A DNA stretch of 7,350 nt from JBNJEM01 sp051745935. GTDB taxonomy: Bacteria > Planctomycetota > Planctomycetia > Pirellulales > Pirellulaceae. The notes under the pieces are model-generated. The model had not been told where the DNA came from. It worked only from the letters and a program-made list of their open reading frames with translations, and made no database searches. Shown piece after piece: positions 6,181 through 7,350 of this stretch (the stretch's first letter is position 1; each line of letters begins with the position of its first letter). The stretch covers positions 1-7,350 of the forward strand of contig JBNJEM010000401.1 of NCBI GenBank assembly GCA_051745935.1, written 5' to 3'. A program made the position numbers and the translations under genes.

Positions 6181-6532
6181 ATTTTAGCATGGTTGCATCT
6201 ACATTGGACGGATAACTATCTCTGGTGGCTGGCGGTCTTAAAAAGATGCCAATAGAGATCAAGGCAATTGCACCCGCCCAGAGCATGCTGGTAATCAATT
6301 GCAGAGCAAGGTAAATGGCCTGAATATTTGTCAAACCCATGCTCGTAATCACTCTGGGCACAAAGAGGATGACTACGGGGCCTGCAATCGCCACGAGACA
6401 CAGCACGATCGCTCCCAACAGAATGAGTGTCGCACCCTTTTCCCTCCCAGCTTTTTGCGTCGCCGCCATCAATAAGAACAACGATGCGACAATAATTGGG
6501 ACCTGAGGTGCCAATGATCTGATAATGTCCAT
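6173..6532 (-). CDS. Small integral membrane protein, three predicted helices (119 aa)
   Basis: No family recognised. Three hydrophobic segments are clear: PIIVASLFLLMAA (about residues 11-24), a longer one from ATLILLGAIVLCLVAIAG through VVILFV (about 33-57), and AIYLALQLITSMLWAGAIALISIGIFL (about 73-100). The C-terminus is polar. The start is decided by the ribosome site: GAAGGAG (6539-6545 on the minus strand) lies six bases before ATG 6532, while the alternative ATG at 6547 overlaps that site and would add five residues. It likely sits in the cytoplasmic membrane. It follows the attC-like element at 6554-6616, so it may be a cassette gene. Codons and base composition are more AT-rich than in the sigma factor, which fits acquired DNA. 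Confidence 0.75.
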   Translation of the reverse strand: MDIIRSLAPQVPIIVASLFLLMAATQKAGREKGATLILLGAIVLCLVAIAGPVVILFVPRVITSMGLTNIQAIYLALQLITSMLWAGAIALISIGIFLRPPATRDSYPSNVDATMLKSE

Positions 6533-6553
6533 AAGGGGCTCCTTCATGCTTGC

Positions 6554-6616
6554 AACTAACGCACTGGCTGATGAGACCCGAGTTTACTCGCGGTCTCTTC
6601 GAGCCAGATGTTATTC
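6554..6616 (-). other. Candidate attC-like element before the membrane-protein gene
   Basis: Nested inverted repeats are clear on the plus strand: AACTAAC (6554-6560) with GTTATTC (6610-6616); CTGGCT (6564-6569) with AGCCAG (6602-6607); GAGACC (6573-6578) with GGTCTC (6592-6597); CGAG (6579-6582) with CTCG (6587-6590) around TTTA, plus one unpaired C (6591). Read on the minus strand, the right box GTTAGTT misses GTTRRRY by one base and leads directly into the next gene's ribosome site. The size, AAC/GTT ends, two-part stem and extra base match attC architecture, but both core boxes are imperfect. A different structured repeat is possible. Confidence 0.45.
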
Positions 6617-6629
6617 CTAAGAATATGAT

Positions 6630-6815
6630 CTAATTTGCAAAAATCATTACGCAAATGACACAAAACGCGATAAATAACGTTTCGAGTCCACCAACAATTA
6701 GGCCTGCAATCGCCCAACCCTTCTTTGGACACATCTTTAATGCAATGATGCTGACAATAAAAGACAAAGGTGGAAACACAAAGCAAAGGATACCTTCAAG
6801 GCATCCAATATCCAA
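6630..6815 (-). CDS. Tiny membrane protein or 3' part of a frameshifted gene (61 aa)
   Basis: Two membrane helices are evident (ILCFVFPPLSFIVSIIAL, about residues 9-26, and AIAGLIVGGLETLFIAFCVICVMIF, about 35-59) separated by a short basic loop with CPKKGW. The helix-KKG-AIAGxIxGG pattern recalls small DUF4190-like membrane proteins; this is a resemblance from memory. No ATG precedes the first helix; the only usable start is TTG at 6815, with GAGG eight bases upstream (6823-6828 area). The upstream small frame stops ten bases earlier. Either the two are translationally coupled or they are halves of one gene broken by a one-base insertion. Confidence 0.5.
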   Translation of the reverse strand: MDIGCLEGILCFVFPPLSFIVSIIALKMCPKKGWAIAGLIVGGLETLFIAFCVICVMIFAN

Positions 6816-6825
6816 TTGGGTGGCC

Positions 6826-6924
6826 TCATCCAGGATTCATTCGAATTAACACTATGATCCCTACTATTGGAACCAGCGATAGGGCGAATCCCAACAAACC
6901 ACTATGTTGTCTAAGTCTAGTCAT
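6826..6924 (-). CDS. 32-residue hydrophobic peptide, possibly the 5' part of a frameshifted gene
   Basis: ATG 6924 begins a short frame with a basic N-terminus (MTRLRQ) and one helix (GLLGFALSLVPIVGIIVLI, about residues 9-27), ending RMNPG. The frame is open further upstream to 7086, but that part overlaps the amidase end and the long inverted repeat and does not look like protein. The ribosome site is weak (GTGGG about six bases before ATG). Deleting one G in the GGATGA at its end would fuse it in frame to the 6630-6815 protein and give a compact three-helix protein. Confidence 0.4.
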   Translation of the reverse strand: MTRLRQHSGLLGFALSLVPIVGIIVLIRMNPG

Positions 6925-6937
6925 TAGATACCCACGT

Positions 6938-7022
6938 GAACGTCCGCATTCACCCAGTCGCGGCGAGTAACTTCCAACTCGATTGGACCCATCCACCGCG
7001 ACTTGGGTGCAATGCTTGGTTC
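6938..7022 (-). other. Long bulged inverted repeat downstream of the amidase gene (attC-like?)
   Basis: The 18-base arm at 6946-6963 pairs completely with the 20-base arm at 6996-7015; the only irregularities are two single unpaired bases (7003 or 7004 T, and 7010 C) six pairs apart. Four-base ends GAAC (6938-6941) and GTTC (7019-7022) pair outside small unpaired spacers, and TCCAA (6973-6977) with TTGGA (6983-6987) forms an inner hairpin. Two same-side extrahelical bases at this spacing is a hallmark of folded attC sites, but the ends do not match the GTTRRRY core. It begins six bases after the amidase stop. No T-run follows, so a simple terminator is less likely. Confidence 0.45.
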
Positions 7023-7027
7023 TGCCA

Positions 7028-7350
7028 TCAACTGATTGGTGGTCGGAGCTTGTGGAATTCCGTTGATTTTTCAAAGGCCTGTCCAAGACGGCAGATCTTC
7101 AGTTCGTCGCCGACGTTTCCTACAAGTTGAAGAGCGAGTGGCAATCCTCCAGTGGACTTTCCGCAGGGCAGCGTAAGCGTTGGCGATCCATTGAAGTTGT
7201 GTATAGCAGTATGCCGTGCCGGGATGCGTTTGTAAACGAATTCTGGATATTCGCCGTGACCATCTTCACGTTTGATTGGGAAGGGCGGTCCGTCCATCGC
7301 TGGGCTGATGAATGCATCAAAGTCGGCGAGCACTCGATTCAATTTGGATG
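7028..7350 (-). CDS. Amidase-signature family enzyme, C-terminal part (gene runs off the window)
   Basis: The last 107 or so residues match the C-terminus of amidase-signature enzymes such as GatA-like or indoleacetamide amidases. FDAFISPAMDGPPFPI corresponds to the family's 'yDvlltPt' strand. SPTLTLPCG followed by GLPLALQLVGNVGDE corresponds to the conserved 'lsvPcG…GlPvGlQlvG' substrate-pocket region. AFEKSTEFHKLRPPI matches the terminal helix and ending. The family hydrolyses amide bonds with a Ser-cisSer-Lys triad, which lies in the part outside the window, so substrate and activity cannot be judged. The reading frame is open to 7350, so the start is beyond the edge. The TGA stop (7028-7030) is natural for the family, indicating an intact 3' end. 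The strand is the same as the small membrane genes downstream. Confidence 0.88.
   Translation of the reverse strand, partial: SKLNRVLADFDAFISPAMDGPPFPIKREDGHGEYPEFVYKRIPARHTAIHNFNGSPTLTLPCGKSTGGLPLALQLVGNVGDELKICRLGQAFEKSTEFHKLRPPIS

Noticed and set aside
6826..7086. Full 86-residue frame starting at 7086
   Set aside because: Its first two thirds overlap the amidase C-terminus and the long inverted repeat and lack protein character; only the part from ATG 6924 was kept.
1..7350. Integrase, transposase, tRNA or rRNA genes
   Set aside because: Both strands were read for family motifs, tRNA T-arm sequence and IS ends; none was recognised. An integrase may lie outside the window.

Overview
The window reads as accessory chromosome from a planctomycete-like bacterium. 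The best taxonomic evidence is the 522-residue ECF sigma factor at 3955-5523 (minus). It carries the sigma-2 signature that is very common in planctomycete ECF factors, and its C-terminus is extended into a membrane-anchored extracytoplasmic part, an architecture typical of that phylum. Moderate-to-high GC, long non-coding stretches and small orphan genes also fit. No sequence search was run, so the assignment is inference.

Layout: (i) 1-435 has no convincing gene and holds short imperfect palindromes and about seven variants of a TGATAGGCCGACC-like 13-mer. (ii) 457-2541 runs on the plus strand: a small orphan gene (576-821), a 60-bp site at 816-875 with the sequence and fold of an integron attC recombination site, a secreted HEAT-repeat protein (885-2030), a small lipoprotein (2083-2460) and a weaker attC-like site (2451-2541). 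The spacing is that of promoterless gene cassettes, but no integrase gene is in the window. (iii) 2578-3498 looks like phage-derived debris: a minus-strand protein whose best ribosome site is in the wrong frame, and a plus-strand AP2/HNH-associated phage protein that has lost its middle and is split across two frames. (iv) 3499-3954 shows nothing convincing. (v) 3955-5523 is the sigma factor, with a possible leaderless promoter and a small palindrome upstream. (vi) 5537-6140 shows no credible gene. (vii) 6141-7350 is all minus strand: the C-terminal part of an amidase-signature enzyme, a long bulged inverted repeat, one or two tiny membrane proteins that may be a single frameshifted gene, another attC-like inverted repeat, and a three-helix membrane protein ending in a GC-rich hairpin.

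The main theme is small genes separated by bulged inverted repeats with AAC/GTT ends, arranged outward-in on either side of phage remnants and the sigma factor. The leading hypothesis is a decaying cluster of attC sites lacking an integrase (CALIN), or a related structured repeat family. The 816-875 site is well supported; the others are candidates. The genes do not form one obvious pathway.
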